Shown: piece by piece, positions 34,325-43,326 of the stretch
Layout of the letters: every line of letters starts with the position of its first letter
Numbering within the stretch: position 1 is the first letter of the stretch
Source of the DNA: Limisphaerales bacterium
Lineage (GTDB): Bacteria; Verrucomicrobiota; Verrucomicrobiia; Limisphaerales; UBA1096
Reading direction: 5' to 3'
NCBI GenBank assembly: GCA_004213515.1
Contig: SHAK01000018.1
Span: 1-43,326, forward strand
Length of the DNA: 43,326 nucleotides
Made by a program: the position numbers and the translations under genes
The notes under the pieces: generated by a model
What the model was told of the DNA's origin: nothing
Seen by the model: the letters and a program-made list of their open reading frames with translations, nothing else
The model's database searches: none

Positions 34325-34377
34325 AAACTAGTGGCGTCAACTTCATTCATATTTCATATATTAAAGCCAACTAGTTT
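34325..34377. promoter_or_regulatory. Paired palindromic sites in divergent promoter region
   Basis: AAACTAGT (34325-34332) and AACTAGTTT (34369-34377) form an inverted pair of palindromic ACTAGT cores, 43 bases apart centre to centre (about four helical turns), upstream of the oxidoreductase start and about 90 bases before the other start. It could be a double operator for one regulator controlling both directions, or chance. Confidence 0.25.
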
Positions 34378-34466
34378 CTATTGGTTTAAACTTTTCGGCA
34401 AGGTCTCGTTAGTGTACTCAGAACTGGACCGTTTACCTTCTGAAATTAAGGTTTAATTTGCTATCT

Positions 34467-37400
34467 ATGACGTGTGAAAAGTTCAGATCATTAAATAAGC
34501 CATATGGTGTATTGCCAATCACGCTTGTTTTAAGTTTGTTTTTAAATTTTTCAGCATTTTCTGCAGATTTAGATTTTTCTCGGGACGTGCTACCTATTCT
34601 TTCAGATAATTGTTTTCACTGTCATGGTCCTGATGCTAAAAAAGCCCGTAAAGGGGATCTTAGGCTGGATGATGAGGATGATGCTAAAAGAGACCGAGAT
34701 GGTTATCGTGTGCTCGACTCGGCCAATCCAGCTAAGAGCGAACTTCTTGCCCGAATTACTTCATTTGACGCAAATAAACAAATGCCGCCTCCAGAGGTCG
34801 GGCGACCTTTGACTGTTGCTCAAATTGAGACGCTTAAAAAGTGGGTGAATCAGGGGGCAAAGTGGGGAAGGCATTGGGCGTTTGAGCCTGTTTTAAAGCC
34901 TGTGCTTACCAGTGAAAAAGCACACCCAGTGGATGAGCTTGTAAGTCGAAAGTTGGTCTCTAAAAGTGTAACTGCAAATTCAAGGGCAGATCGTCATACT
35001 TTGATTCGACGATTGAAACTTGACCTAACAGGGATTCCGCCAACTCTCGAGCAGTTGGAGGAATTTCTGGCAGATCTTCGACCCGGCGCTTGGGAGCGAC
35101 TTGTGTCTCGAACGCTTGCTTCGCCTCATTATGGTGAACGAATGGCGTGGGACTGGCTTGAGGCTGCACGCTACGCAGATTCTAATGGTTACCAAGGTGA
35201 TAATGAACGTTCAATGTGGCCTTGGCGCGACTGGGTAGTGAGAGCATTTAATGGAAATTTACCTTTTGATGATTTTACTATCCATCAATTAGCTGGCGAC
35301 TTATTGCCTGATGCTAGCAAGGACCAAATCCTTGCTACAGGTTTCAATCGTAATCATATGATTAACGGAGAGGGAGGACGCATTGCAGAGGAAAACCGGG
35401 TTGACTATGTTTTTGATATGACTGAGACGATGGGCACAGTCTGGCTTGGCCTTACACTGAACTGCAGCCGTTGTCACGATCACAAATTTGACCCTCTTAC
35501 CCAGCGCGAATATTATGAATTAACAGCTTTCTTTAATCAGACTCCAGTTACCGGTGGAGGTGGAGATCCTGCTACACCTCCAATTCTTCAGACTGGTTCT
35601 TTGGAATTGATTGAAGAGATAGAGGCGGCCAAGGAAATTGTTTTTCATGCGAAAGTCAAAGTTGATGAGAGGCAAAAAGTAATAGTTAAAGGAGAGGGAG
35701 ACTGGGGGATGAGGAGGAGGAAGGAGTTAGATGATATAAATACAGAAGATTGGGAATTGGTTGAGCCGATTGAGGCTAAGTCTAAGGGACAGACATTGAC
35801 TATTAGACCAAACGGGGCAGTCCTGGCATCAGGGAATAACCCGGAGAAAGACGAATACGAATTGATTTATCTTCTTAAAAAGGGAGATATTACGGCATTC
35901 AAGCTTGAGGCTATTAGGCATTCGACAATGACAGAGGGTAGGTTAGCTCGATCAGATTCGGGCAATTTTGTTTTAACCGATATTCGTTTTAGCCCCAATG
36001 ATACTAAGGATTCACTAGTTATATCAGGGAGCGAGGCAACTTATGAACAAGGCAGCCATAAGCTTAAGCAAGCCTATGACAATGATCCTTCTACCGGTTG
36101 GGCGGTTTGGAATGGCCGGACAATCAATCGAGATCATGCGGGAATGTTTCTTCTAAAGAATTCTTTTAAAATAGAGGAAGAAGGTAAGCTTTCTGTTACT
36201 CTAAAGTTTAACTCCTCGGCAAAGCATCATAACATGGGTTTCTTCCGTCTTTATCAAACTTCGTTGAAAGATCCTAAGTTGGAAAGTGAGCAGGCGATGC
36301 TTTTGGCCGCTCTGAAGGTGCCGCTTGTAAATCGCACAGATAAGCAAAAAAGTCTTATTACTGCTGCATATGAGGCTACGGACGCTGAATTAATTCGATT
36401 GCGTAATTTCAAAAAGGCTTCGGAAGATCGATTAAAAAAGCTAAAGGGTCGATTAGCGAAGGTGATGGTCATGAAGGACATGGCTAAACCTCGAAAAACA
36501 TATATGCTAGATCGTGGTTTGTATACAAAGCGAGGAGAATTAGTTTTCGCTGATGTTCCAGCTTCGTTGCCGAAGCTTCCAAAGAGTGAGAAGCATAATC
36601 GGCTTAGTTTAGCGAAGTGGTTAGTGAGCCGAGACCACCCGTTAACAGCTCGAGTTACAGTAAACCGTTATTGGCAAATGTTGTTTGGAATAGGTTTTGT
36701 GAAGACAGCAGAGGACTTTGGAGTTCAGGCTGAATATCCAGAGCATCGGGAATTACTAGACTGGTTGGCAGCAGACTTTATGGAGACGAACTGGGATGTG
36801 AAACGTCTTATAAGAACAATCGTTACCAGTGAAACCTATCGTCGCAGTTCGAAAATATTGTCTCGTGCACAATATGATCTGGATCCAGAAAATCGATTAT
36901 TGGCTCGTGGGCCTCGATTCAGAATGCCGTCTTGGATGATTCGCGATCAGGCACTCGCAACCTCTGGAATCCTCAATGACATGCAGGGAGGTGCCTCTAT
37001 CAACTCGTATCAACCTGAGGGTGTTTGGGAAGAAACTTCTTTTGGCAGAAAGCGCTATACTCAAGCCGAAGGAAGGGCTTTGCACCGACGGAGTCTTTAC
37101 ACTTTCTGGCGAAGGATTGTTGGTCCAACCATGTTCTTTGATTCAGCCAAAAGGCAAGTATGTGAAGTAAATCCTTTGCGAACTAATACGCCAATGCACG
37201 CATTAATTACGATGAATGATATTACCTATGTAGAGGCTGCTCGTTCTTTGGCAGAGAAAATTATTAACGAAGAAGATGAGGTTGCTGCTCGCTTGGGTTT
37301 AGCTTCTAAACGCGTTCTGTTACGTGATTTGTCGAAGCATGAAATGGCTATTTGGATGCAGTCTTTGGAGCGTTCTATCAAAGAGTTCGTTGCAGACCCT

Positions 37401-37532
37401 GAGGCTGCTAAAGCTTATCTTTCTCATGGGGACTCTAAGCCTAATGAGAAAATTAAGCCTATTGAGTTAGCAGTTTGGACTGCACTTTGCTTGAATTTTT
37501 TGAATCTAGATGAAACTTTGAACAAGGAATAA
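34467..37532 (+). CDS. Planctomycete-type cytochrome c / DUF1549 / DUF1553 protein with galactose-binding-like insert
   Basis: A large exported protein (about 1020 residues) of the PSCyt1-PSCyt2-PSD1 kind. The ATG at 34467 is preferred over a TTG at 34458; a signal peptide ends near FSAFSA. A heme c motif CFHCH follows at about residues 52-56 and a second, CSRCH, at about 335. The DUF1549 part includes LKLDLTGIPPTLEQLEEFL and RYADSNGYQ; the DUF1553 part starts near residue 683 with the LSLAKWLVSRDHPLTARVTV region. Between the two, residues about 430-600 form a beta-rich insert with FKLEAIRHSTMTEG and GNFVLTDIRF that looks like a carbohydrate-binding domain. Role unknown, probably periplasmic electron transfer or glycan-linked. 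Confidence 0.9.
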   Translation: MTCEKFRSLNKPYGVLPITLVLSLFLNFSAFSADLDFSRDVLPILSDNCFHCHGPDAKKARKGDLRLDDEDDAKRDRDGYRVLDSANPAKSELLARITSFDANKQMPPPEVGRPLTVAQIETLKKWVNQGAKWGRHWAFEPVLKPVLTSEKAHPVDELVSRKLVSKSVTANSRADRHTLIRRLKLDLTGIPPTLEQLEEFLADLRPGAWERLVSRTLASPHYGERMAWDWLEAARYADSNGYQGDNERSMWPWRDWVVRAFNGNLPFDDFTIHQLAGDLLPDASKDQILATGFNRNHMINGEGGRIAEENRVDYVFDMTETMGTVWLGLTLNCSRCHDHKFDPLTQREYYELTAFFNQTPVTGGGGDPATPPILQTGSLELIEEIEAAKEIVFHAKVKVDERQKVIVKGEGDWGMRRRKELDDINTEDWELVEPIEAKSKGQTLTIRPNGAVLASGNNPEKDEYELIYLLKKGDITAFKLEAIRHSTMTEGRLARSDSGNFVLTDIRFSPNDTKDSLVISGSEATYEQGSHKLKQAYDNDPSTGWAVWNGRTINRDHAGMFLLKNSFKIEEEGKLSVTLKFNSSAKHHNMGFFRLYQTSLKDPKLESEQAMLLAALKVPLVNRTDKQKSLITAAYEATDAELIRLRNFKKASEDRLKKLKGRLAKVMVMKDMAKPRKTYMLDRGLYTKRGELVFADVPASLPKLPKSEKHNRLSLAKWLVSRDHPLTARVTVNRYWQMLFGIGFVKTAEDFGVQAEYPEHRELLDWLAADFMETNWDVKRLIRTIVTSETYRRSSKILSRAQYDLDPENRLLARGPRFRMPSWMIRDQALATSGILNDMQGGASINSYQPEGVWEETSFGRKRYTQAEGRALHRRSLYTFWRRIVGPTMFFDSAKRQVCEVNPLRTNTPMHALITMNDITYVEAARSLAEKIINEEDEVAARLGLASKRVLLRDLSKHEMAIWMQSLERSIKEFVADPEAAKAYLSHGDSKPNEKIKPIELAVWTALCLNFLNLDETLNKE

Positions 37533-37536
37533 TATA

Positions 37537-39039
37537 GTGTCCTCTTTCTGGAATATACTTAATCCCAATTCACCATCGCCAGTTCTTGAGCGGCAGCTGG
37601 CAATCAATCGGCGTCATTTTTTTGATCGCAGTGCAACAGGTATTGGTGTCGCCGCTTTGGGGAGTCTGCTAGGCCGTGACGGCTTGAGCGCTGTGACAAA
37701 TCAAAATAGTAATTTAATGGGATTGCCAGGTTTGCCTCACTTCGCTCCTAAGGCTAAACGCATTATTTATCTTTTTCAAAATGGTGCTCCAACACATATT
37801 GATCTTTATGATTACAAGGAGAAGTTATCTAAGGTTCATGGAAAACCGGTTCCAGAGGAATACTTTAAGGGAAAACGTTTTAGCACGATGACTGGTAACC
37901 CTACCGGAAAGCTAATGTTGCAACCGGTAGAGCCATTCAAGCAACACGGTCAAAGCGGGGCTTGGGTCAGTAACTTCCTTCCTCATATCGCCAAGTCAGC
38001 TGATGATATTTGCTTTATAAAGAGCATGAATTCAGACGCCGTTAATCATGCTCCAGCGATTTCCTTTTTACTTAGTGGGGCGCAAATACCAGGTAGGCCA
38101 ACAATGGGGGCATGGTTAAATTATGGTTTAGGTAATCCATCACAGGATTTGCCTGGATTTGTAGCGATGACTTCAGTTAGTAAAGGTACATCTTGTGGGC
38201 AGATTTTCTATGATTTCTATTGGGGGTCTGGATTTCTTCCTTCTCGGTTTCAGGGAAGTAAATTCAGAGGAAGCCGTGACCCGGTATTGTACTTAAAAAA
38301 CCCCGCCGGAATGAAACCAGAGTTGCGACGAGGATTGCTCGATGACTTGGCTGAGTTAAATGAGTTAAAATTTAAAGAAACCGGTGACCCTGAGATTCGC
38401 ACAAGAATTGCTCAGTACGAAATGGCTTACAAAATGCAGACATCTGTTCCTGAGTTGACCGACCTTTCTGATGAGCCTGATCACGTTCTGGATTTGTATG
38501 GTCCGCAGGTTCGTGAGCCTGGGACATTTGCCTACAACTGTCTAATGTCTAGGCGATTGGCTGAAAGAGGGGTTCGGTTTGTTCAGTGTATGCACGCAGG
38601 TTGGGATCAGCATAATAGTCTTACCACTGAATTATACACGCAGTGCAAAGACACTGACCAGCCTAGTGCAGGCTTACTGAAGGATCTAAAAATGCGAGGT
38701 ATGCTTGACGATACATTGGTGATTTGGGGAGGTGAGTTTGGTCGAACGCCGTTTATTCAGGGTGACATTAATAATCGTCCACGCTGGGGTCGTGACCATC
38801 ATCCTTATGCCTTTACAATATGGATGGCTGGTGGCGGTGTTAAATCAGGCACGAGTTGGGGCGCTTCAGATGAGTTGGGCTTCAATGCTACTGTTGATCC
38901 AGTGCATGTTCATGATTTACAAGCAACTATACTTAATTTGATGGGCATAGACCACGAACAACTTACTTATCGATTTCAAGGGCGGTATCATCGTTTAACT
39001 GACGTTCATGGTAAAGTAGTCCAAGGTGTTATTTCCTGA
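37537..39039 (+). CDS. DUF1501 family protein, Tat-exported
   Basis: A 500-residue protein of the DUF1501 family, related to sulfatases and alkaline phosphatases but lacking the sulfatase motif. It starts at a GTG 4 bases after the previous stop, with no close ATG. The Tat motif NRRHFFDRSATGIGVAALG sits at about residues 24-42. Conserved parts include IIYLFQNGAPTHIDLYDYK, SMNSDAVNHAPAI, LPGFVAMTS, YEMAYKMQTSVPELTDLSDEP and the metal-type WGGEFGRTP and RWGRDHHP segments. It is always found in pairs with the DUF1549/DUF1553 protein in this group, as here, so the two probably act together in the periplasm. Reaction unknown. Confidence 0.92.
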   Translation: MSSFWNILNPNSPSPVLERQLAINRRHFFDRSATGIGVAALGSLLGRDGLSAVTNQNSNLMGLPGLPHFAPKAKRIIYLFQNGAPTHIDLYDYKEKLSKVHGKPVPEEYFKGKRFSTMTGNPTGKLMLQPVEPFKQHGQSGAWVSNFLPHIAKSADDICFIKSMNSDAVNHAPAISFLLSGAQIPGRPTMGAWLNYGLGNPSQDLPGFVAMTSVSKGTSCGQIFYDFYWGSGFLPSRFQGSKFRGSRDPVLYLKNPAGMKPELRRGLLDDLAELNELKFKETGDPEIRTRIAQYEMAYKMQTSVPELTDLSDEPDHVLDLYGPQVREPGTFAYNCLMSRRLAERGVRFVQCMHAGWDQHNSLTTELYTQCKDTDQPSAGLLKDLKMRGMLDDTLVIWGGEFGRTPFIQGDINNRPRWGRDHHPYAFTIWMAGGGVKSGTSWGASDELGFNATVDPVHVHDLQATILNLMGIDHEQLTYRFQGRYHRLTDVHGKVVQGVIS

Positions 39040-39133
39040 TATGAGACTAATCGTTTGGTTTTGAGATTGGCTCGGGGTGTTTGTGCTAGTAGGTTTCTCT
39101 AACTGCATTACTTTAATTTTAAATATTTTTTGC

Positions 39134-42100
39134 ATGTTTATTAGTCGATATTTTATTGTTTCGCTGGGGGCCTTGATATTTTCATTTCAAAATACCCTTT
39201 TTTCAGCTGATAAGAATCCGGGAAAGATTGATTTTACTCGAGATATTCGACCGCTATTGAGTGATAATTGTTTTGCCTGTCATGGGCCGGATTTAAAACA
39301 GATTAAAGCCGATCTTAGGCTAGACACTCGAGAAGGTGCTTTATCAGATCTGGGGGGCTACTCTGCTGTTGTTCCCGGAAAACCTTCAGAAAGTGAATTA
39401 GTCGTTCGAATTCTTTCTGATGATGATGATGATGAACTGATGCCTCCCTCCGATTCTGGTAAGAAACTTAATTCTCGCCAAAAGGCTTTGCTACAACAAT
39501 GGATCTCTGAAGGTGCGGAATACGATTTGCATTGGGCTTACAAACCAGTGAAGCGAGATTCACCTCCAAAAGTTAAGAATGAGTCATTCGTAATCAATGA
39601 CATTGATCGCTTTATTCTCCAAAGGATTGAAAAGGCAGGGTTTAGTCCATCCAGTATTGCCGATCGTGTGACTTTAGCACGTCGACTTTATTATGATCTT
39701 CTAGGTATGCCTCCATTGCCTGAAGAGATAGACTCTTTTGTGAATGATAATTCGGCTGGAGCTTACGAAAAATTTGTTGAGCAGTTACTTAATGACCCTC
39801 GTTACGGTGAGAGAATGGCGGTGCACTGGTTGGACCTTGTACGCTATGCTGATACTATTGGATATCATAGTGACGCAATTCGTGAAGTTTCTGCATATAG
39901 AGACTATGTTATCGATTCATTTAATGAAAATAAGCCCTATGATAAATTTACCATTGAACAATTGGCTGGCGACTTATTAGAAGAACGGGGAGTCACCCAG
40001 CAAATTGCCTCTGGATATAATCGTTTACTTCAAACTACTGAAGAGGGAGGTGCTCAGCCAAAAGAATATCGCGCTATTTATGCTGCTGATCGAGTTCGAA
40101 ATGTTTCTGGAGTTTGGCTTGGTTCGACTCTTGGTTGTGCTCAGTGTCACGATCACAAATATGACCCGTTTTCAACTCGCGACTTTTACAGTATGGCAGC
40201 TTTCTTTGCTGATATAAAAGAAACTGCAGTAGGGAGGCAAAATCCTAATTTAAAAATCCCAAGCAAAAAGCAAAGTGTAGAAATTATTTCTATACGTGAA
40301 CAAATTCGTGATGCGGACTTTGTTGAGTTTGATGCATTACACGGTTTTGCACGGACATTCCAAACAATTAACGGATTGGACTTAAACGGTGAATTTATCT
40401 TAGCTTTGAATGTGGGAGGGGCTTCTTCAGTCCAGATTGGGAATGTTGAGTTCAAGCCTACATTAAAAAGTGTTGATGGATTTACTAGTAATCTTAAGTC
40501 AGGTGCCGGAAATGCAGGAAACCACACAGACGCAAGTTTGAAAAAGTTACTGTCCACTCACGGTTGGAGTGATGATCCAGTCTCAATGGTTTTTAAGGTG
40601 AAGACTGGGAAACGTTATAAATTACAGCTCATTGTTCGTGAGCCAATCAGTAGTAAGCATCATCGTAATTTCTCTGTGAATATTGATGGGAAAGCAGTAG
40701 TAGATAATCTTTTAGTAAATGCTCGAGTTGCTTCTTATAATGACGAAAGTCTTGTCTATACTGTGGAAGCTGAGGCTTTCAATGACACTATGAGGGTGTC
40801 TTTAATTCCGGGGAACACCATTGGATCAACAGATGGAACCCCTGTTTTAAATGCATTAACTTTGGAGGAAGTTTCTGGTCAGCCAGATTTGATTAAGCCG
40901 AAATATTTTACTGCTTTTGCCAAGGAAAAGGCTAAGTGGGAATCTGAGGTCTTGACTAAAATTAAAAAGAAAGAGGAAACGAAATTGCCTAGTGGTGTAA
41001 TAGAGGCGATTAAGATTTCTACAGTAAAGCGATCGGCTTCGCAGCGGTCGGCTTTATTTAGTTACTATTTTGGAGTTGCTTCATCTACAGCTGAGATCAG
41101 AGATAGAGTTAATAAGCTTCGGAAGAATTTGGCTAATGTTGAAAAAACGATCAAAACGATGTTGGTTACAGAAACTGAAAAGCCGCGAATGACTCGTATA
41201 TTGCCCCGTGGAGATTGGCTGGACGACTCAGGAGAGGAAGTTCTACCTGCTGTTCCGGCGTTCTTGCCAAAAAACAAATTACGGGAAGATGGTCGTAGAG
41301 CGAATCGTTTGGATTTAGCTAAGTGGATTGTAGATCCTGAAAATCCGCTTACATCTCGAGCTTATGTAAATCGAATGTGGAAGCTTTTTTTTGGCACAGG
41401 TTTATCATCTCGGCTAGATGATCTAGGGGGGCAAGGAGAACCTCCATCTCATCCTAAATTACTTGATTGGTTAGCTGTTGAGTTCGTAGAGAATGATTGG
41501 GATATGAAGCATATCGTTCGACTATTGGTTACCTCTAGTGTTTACAGGCAGGCTTCGGTTTCCAGAGAAGAACTGAACGAGGTTGATGCGGGGAATAGAA
41601 TGTATGCTCGTCAGAGTCGGTTCCGTGTAGACGCCGAGATGGTGCGTGATGCAGCATTACGTATCAGTGGTTTATTGCTTGTGCAAAATGGTGGTTATAG
41701 CGCCAAACCTTACCAGCCAGCCGGATACTGGAAGCATTTGAATTTTCCAAAGCGTAAGTGGAATCATGATAAGGGAGAAAATCAATACCGAAGGGGTCTT
41801 TATACATTCTGGTGTAGAACGTTTTTGCATCCGAGCATGTTAGCCTTTGATGCCCCGAGTCGTGAAGAGTGTTCAGCTGAACGTACGCGTTCGAACACCC
41901 CACAACAGGCTTTGGTTTTATTAAATGATCCAACTTATGTTGAAGCCTCTCGGGTGTTTGCAGAACAGATTTTACAGAATGGAGGAAGTTCAGATGAAGC
42001 GCGTTTAGAGTGGGCTTTTAGGCGAGCTTTATCGCGTAAGCCTTTGGATCAAGAGAGAGCGATATTACTAGATTTATTAAAGTCGCAGCTTAAACAATAC

Positions 42101-42244
42101 GATCTCAACATTGAGGAGGCTAAGCGGGCTGCTTCTGCTGGTCAATGGCCTACCGCTGACGTCTTAAAGCCAGAGGCGGTAGCCGCATGGTCATCTGTTT
42201 CACGTGCGATTATGAACTTGTACGAAACCACCTCGCGCTTTTAA
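39134..42244 (+). CDS. Second planctomycete-type cytochrome c / DUF1549 / DUF1553 protein with malectin-like insert
   Basis: A paralogue of the protein at 34467, 1036 residues from the ATG at 39134, which gives a good signal peptide (MFISRYFIVSLGALIFSFQN); the GTG at 39077 would add 19 residues. Numbered from 39077 for comparison, heme-type motifs lie at CFACH (about residue 66) and CAQCH (about 354). DUF1549 and DUF1553 flank an insert at about 422-601 with LNVGGASSVQIGNVEFKP and YKLQLIVREPISSKHHRNF, a pattern of malectin-type carbohydrate-binding domains and different from the insert in the first copy. It begins 94 bases after the DUF1501 gene and is followed by a second DUF1501 gene. Confidence 0.9.
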   Translation: MFISRYFIVSLGALIFSFQNTLFSADKNPGKIDFTRDIRPLLSDNCFACHGPDLKQIKADLRLDTREGALSDLGGYSAVVPGKPSESELVVRILSDDDDDELMPPSDSGKKLNSRQKALLQQWISEGAEYDLHWAYKPVKRDSPPKVKNESFVINDIDRFILQRIEKAGFSPSSIADRVTLARRLYYDLLGMPPLPEEIDSFVNDNSAGAYEKFVEQLLNDPRYGERMAVHWLDLVRYADTIGYHSDAIREVSAYRDYVIDSFNENKPYDKFTIEQLAGDLLEERGVTQQIASGYNRLLQTTEEGGAQPKEYRAIYAADRVRNVSGVWLGSTLGCAQCHDHKYDPFSTRDFYSMAAFFADIKETAVGRQNPNLKIPSKKQSVEIISIREQIRDADFVEFDALHGFARTFQTINGLDLNGEFILALNVGGASSVQIGNVEFKPTLKSVDGFTSNLKSGAGNAGNHTDASLKKLLSTHGWSDDPVSMVFKVKTGKRYKLQLIVREPISSKHHRNFSVNIDGKAVVDNLLVNARVASYNDESLVYTVEAEAFNDTMRVSLIPGNTIGSTDGTPVLNALTLEEVSGQPDLIKPKYFTAFAKEKAKWESEVLTKIKKKEETKLPSGVIEAIKISTVKRSASQRSALFSYYFGVASSTAEIRDRVNKLRKNLANVEKTIKTMLVTETEKPRMTRILPRGDWLDDSGEEVLPAVPAFLPKNKLREDGRRANRLDLAKWIVDPENPLTSRAYVNRMWKLFFGTGLSSRLDDLGGQGEPPSHPKLLDWLAVEFVENDWDMKHIVRLLVTSSVYRQASVSREELNEVDAGNRMYARQSRFRVDAEMVRDAALRISGLLLVQNGGYSAKPYQPAGYWKHLNFPKRKWNHDKGENQYRRGLYTFWCRTFLHPSMLAFDAPSREECSAERTRSNTPQQALVLLNDPTYVEASRVFAEQILQNGGSSDEARLEWAFRRALSRKPLDQERAILLDLLKSQLKQYDLNIEEAKRAASAGQWPTADVLKPEAVAAWSSVSRAIMNLYETTSRF

Positions 42245-42252
42245 TTTTAATA

Positions 42253-43326
42253 ATGAATCTATATCAACAATCCATAAACCAATTGAATCGGCGTTCTTTT
42301 TTGAACGGTGTGTCTGTTGGTGTTGGTTCGCTTGCTCTAACCTCATTACTTGGGCCCCAAGGTTTAACTAAGGAAGATTCGCCATTGGTGTCCAGGGGTG
42401 CAGTGAACCCATTACACTTCGCACCAAGAGCAAAGCGGGTTATACACCTTTGCATGGCAGGTGGACCTTCTCACTTGGAGACACTTGATTACAAACCAAA
42501 GCTAGCCGAGATGAATGGTAAGCCAATGCCTAAGTCGATAACTGATGGCCAGCCAATTGCTCAGCTGCAAAATAATAAACAATTAAAGTGCCTAGGCCCA
42601 CAGCATGAGTTTGAGAAGTATGGAAAATCTGGCCAGTTAATTTCAAAAGCACTTCCACAAATAGGAAGTATTGCTGACGATATTTGTATTATTAAGTCAA
42701 TGACCACTCAACAGATTAATCATGATCCAGCTCATACATTCATGAATACTGGATCACAAATTTCTGGTCGACCAAGTATGGGGTCTTGGGTGCTTTATGG
42801 ATTAGGTAATGGAAGTGATAACTTGCCTGGTTATGTTGTGTTGAGTTCGAGCGGAGGAGGGCAGGATCAGCCTATTGCTTCGCGTCAGTGGCATAGTGGT
42901 TTTTTGCCTAGCAGATATCAAGGAGTTCACTTTCATTCTACCGGCGACCCTGTGCTTTATATTAGTAATCCAAATGGTGTTAATCAAAAAGGGCAAGGCG
43001 AAGTTATCAGTGCTATCAATGCAATTAACAAAATTCGAAATAAGACCGTAGTTGATCCAGAAATTGATACTCGTATAAGTCAGTATGAGATGGCTTTTAG
43101 GATGCAGACAAGTGTCCCAGAGTTAATTGATACGTCTAAGGAGCCTAAGCACATGTTTGACCTTTATGGCGCAAAGCCAGGTGATGGGTCGTTTGCTAGT
43201 AATTGTCTGCTTGCTAGGCGTTTAGCAGAGCGCGGAACCAGGTTTATTCAGCTTTATCACCGTGGATGGGATCATCACGGTGGCGTTAAGAATGGAGTTT
43301 TAACAACTGCAAAGCATGTAGATAAA
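42253..43326 (+). CDS. Second DUF1501 family protein, 3' end cut by window
   Basis: The frame is open from the ATG at 42253, 8 bases after the previous stop, through the last base: 358 codons with no stop. Its N-terminus has a Tat motif (NRRSFLNGVSVGVGSLALTS at about residues 12-31). Family blocks match the first DUF1501 gene: RVIHLCMAGGPSHLETLDY, IKSMTTQQINHDPAH, NLPGYVVLSS, YEMAFRMQTSVPELID and HRGWDHHGG. By comparison with that 500-residue copy, about 140 residues are missing beyond the edge. It completes a second cytochrome/DUF1501 pair. Confidence 0.93.
   Translation, partial: MNLYQQSINQLNRRSFLNGVSVGVGSLALTSLLGPQGLTKEDSPLVSRGAVNPLHFAPRAKRVIHLCMAGGPSHLETLDYKPKLAEMNGKPMPKSITDGQPIAQLQNNKQLKCLGPQHEFEKYGKSGQLISKALPQIGSIADDICIIKSMTTQQINHDPAHTFMNTGSQISGRPSMGSWVLYGLGNGSDNLPGYVVLSSSGGGQDQPIASRQWHSGFLPSRYQGVHFHSTGDPVLYISNPNGVNQKGQGEVISAINAINKIRNKTVVDPEIDTRISQYEMAFRMQTSVPELIDTSKEPKHMFDLYGAKPGDGSFASNCLLARRLAERGTRFIQLYHRGWDHHGGVKNGVLTTAKHVDK

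Noticed and set aside
34325-34377. Transposon or insertion-site repeats suggested by the paired ACTAGT sites
   Set aside because: No transposase, no target duplication, and the arms are too short for an element end.

Overview
The window looks like a chromosomal segment of a free-living, probably marine, member of the Planctomycetota-Verrucomicrobiota group, with Verrucomicrobiota the more likely. The grounds are AT-rich coding sequence with few clear Shine-Dalgarno sites, two gene pairs of the planctomycete-type cytochrome c (DUF1549/DUF1553) plus DUF1501 kind, several exported sulfatases, a Tat-exported Gfo/Idh/MocA oxidoreductase, and large secreted proteins with LamG, subtilisin and P domains. 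This assignment is inference from gene content; there is no rRNA or tRNA gene in the window to confirm it.

Layout. 1-3778 (+): 3' end of a type II secretion/type IV pilus-like secretin, a small putative lipoprotein, ilvH and ilvC (branched-chain amino acid synthesis), and an exported GspC/PilP-like protein with a Ser/Arg-rich and Pro-rich tail. 3786-6496: nagB (-), an A-type Fe-S carrier (+), and a divergent alkaline-phosphatase-superfamily protein (-). 6741-8546 (+): exported DUF885 zinc peptidase. 8564-13158 (-): sulfatase, Tubby/LURP-one-like protein, glycerol kinase and an exported thioredoxin-like protein, possibly one transcription unit. 13220-15335 (+): second sulfatase and a LOG-family phosphoribohydrolase. 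15332-18994 (-): giant secreted LamG protein whose stop codon overlaps that of the LOG gene.

19091-26779 (-): nine tightly packed genes for an Mrp/Mbh-like cation-proton antiporter complex. In transcription order they are E, F, G, a DUF4040-B fusion, C, D, D, a small unknown two-helix protein, and a third, longer D/NuoL-like subunit. No full-length MrpA and no hydrogenase or quinone oxidoreductase genes lie beside it. Three antiporter-like subunits plus a C/NuoK subunit resemble the membrane arm of complex I without its redox arm. This is the most interesting system in the window.

26867-28491 (-): mnmE and a small unknown gene. 28577-32812 (+): subtilisin-like protease, mobA-like and apbE genes, overlapping end to start and closed by a strong bidirectional terminator. 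32887-34302 (-): Gfo/Idh/MocA oxidoreductase. 34467-43326 (+): two consecutive DUF1549/DUF1553 plus DUF1501 pairs, the last gene cut by the window edge. The two large proteins carry different carbohydrate-binding-like inserts. Together with the sulfatases, NagB, LamG protein and oxidoreductase they suggest growth on sulfated or amino-sugar polysaccharides (inference).

No CRISPR array, insertion sequence, phage gene, tRNA or rRNA was seen. No gap between genes exceeds 300 bases; the longest, 6497-6740, holds only the divergent promoter region.
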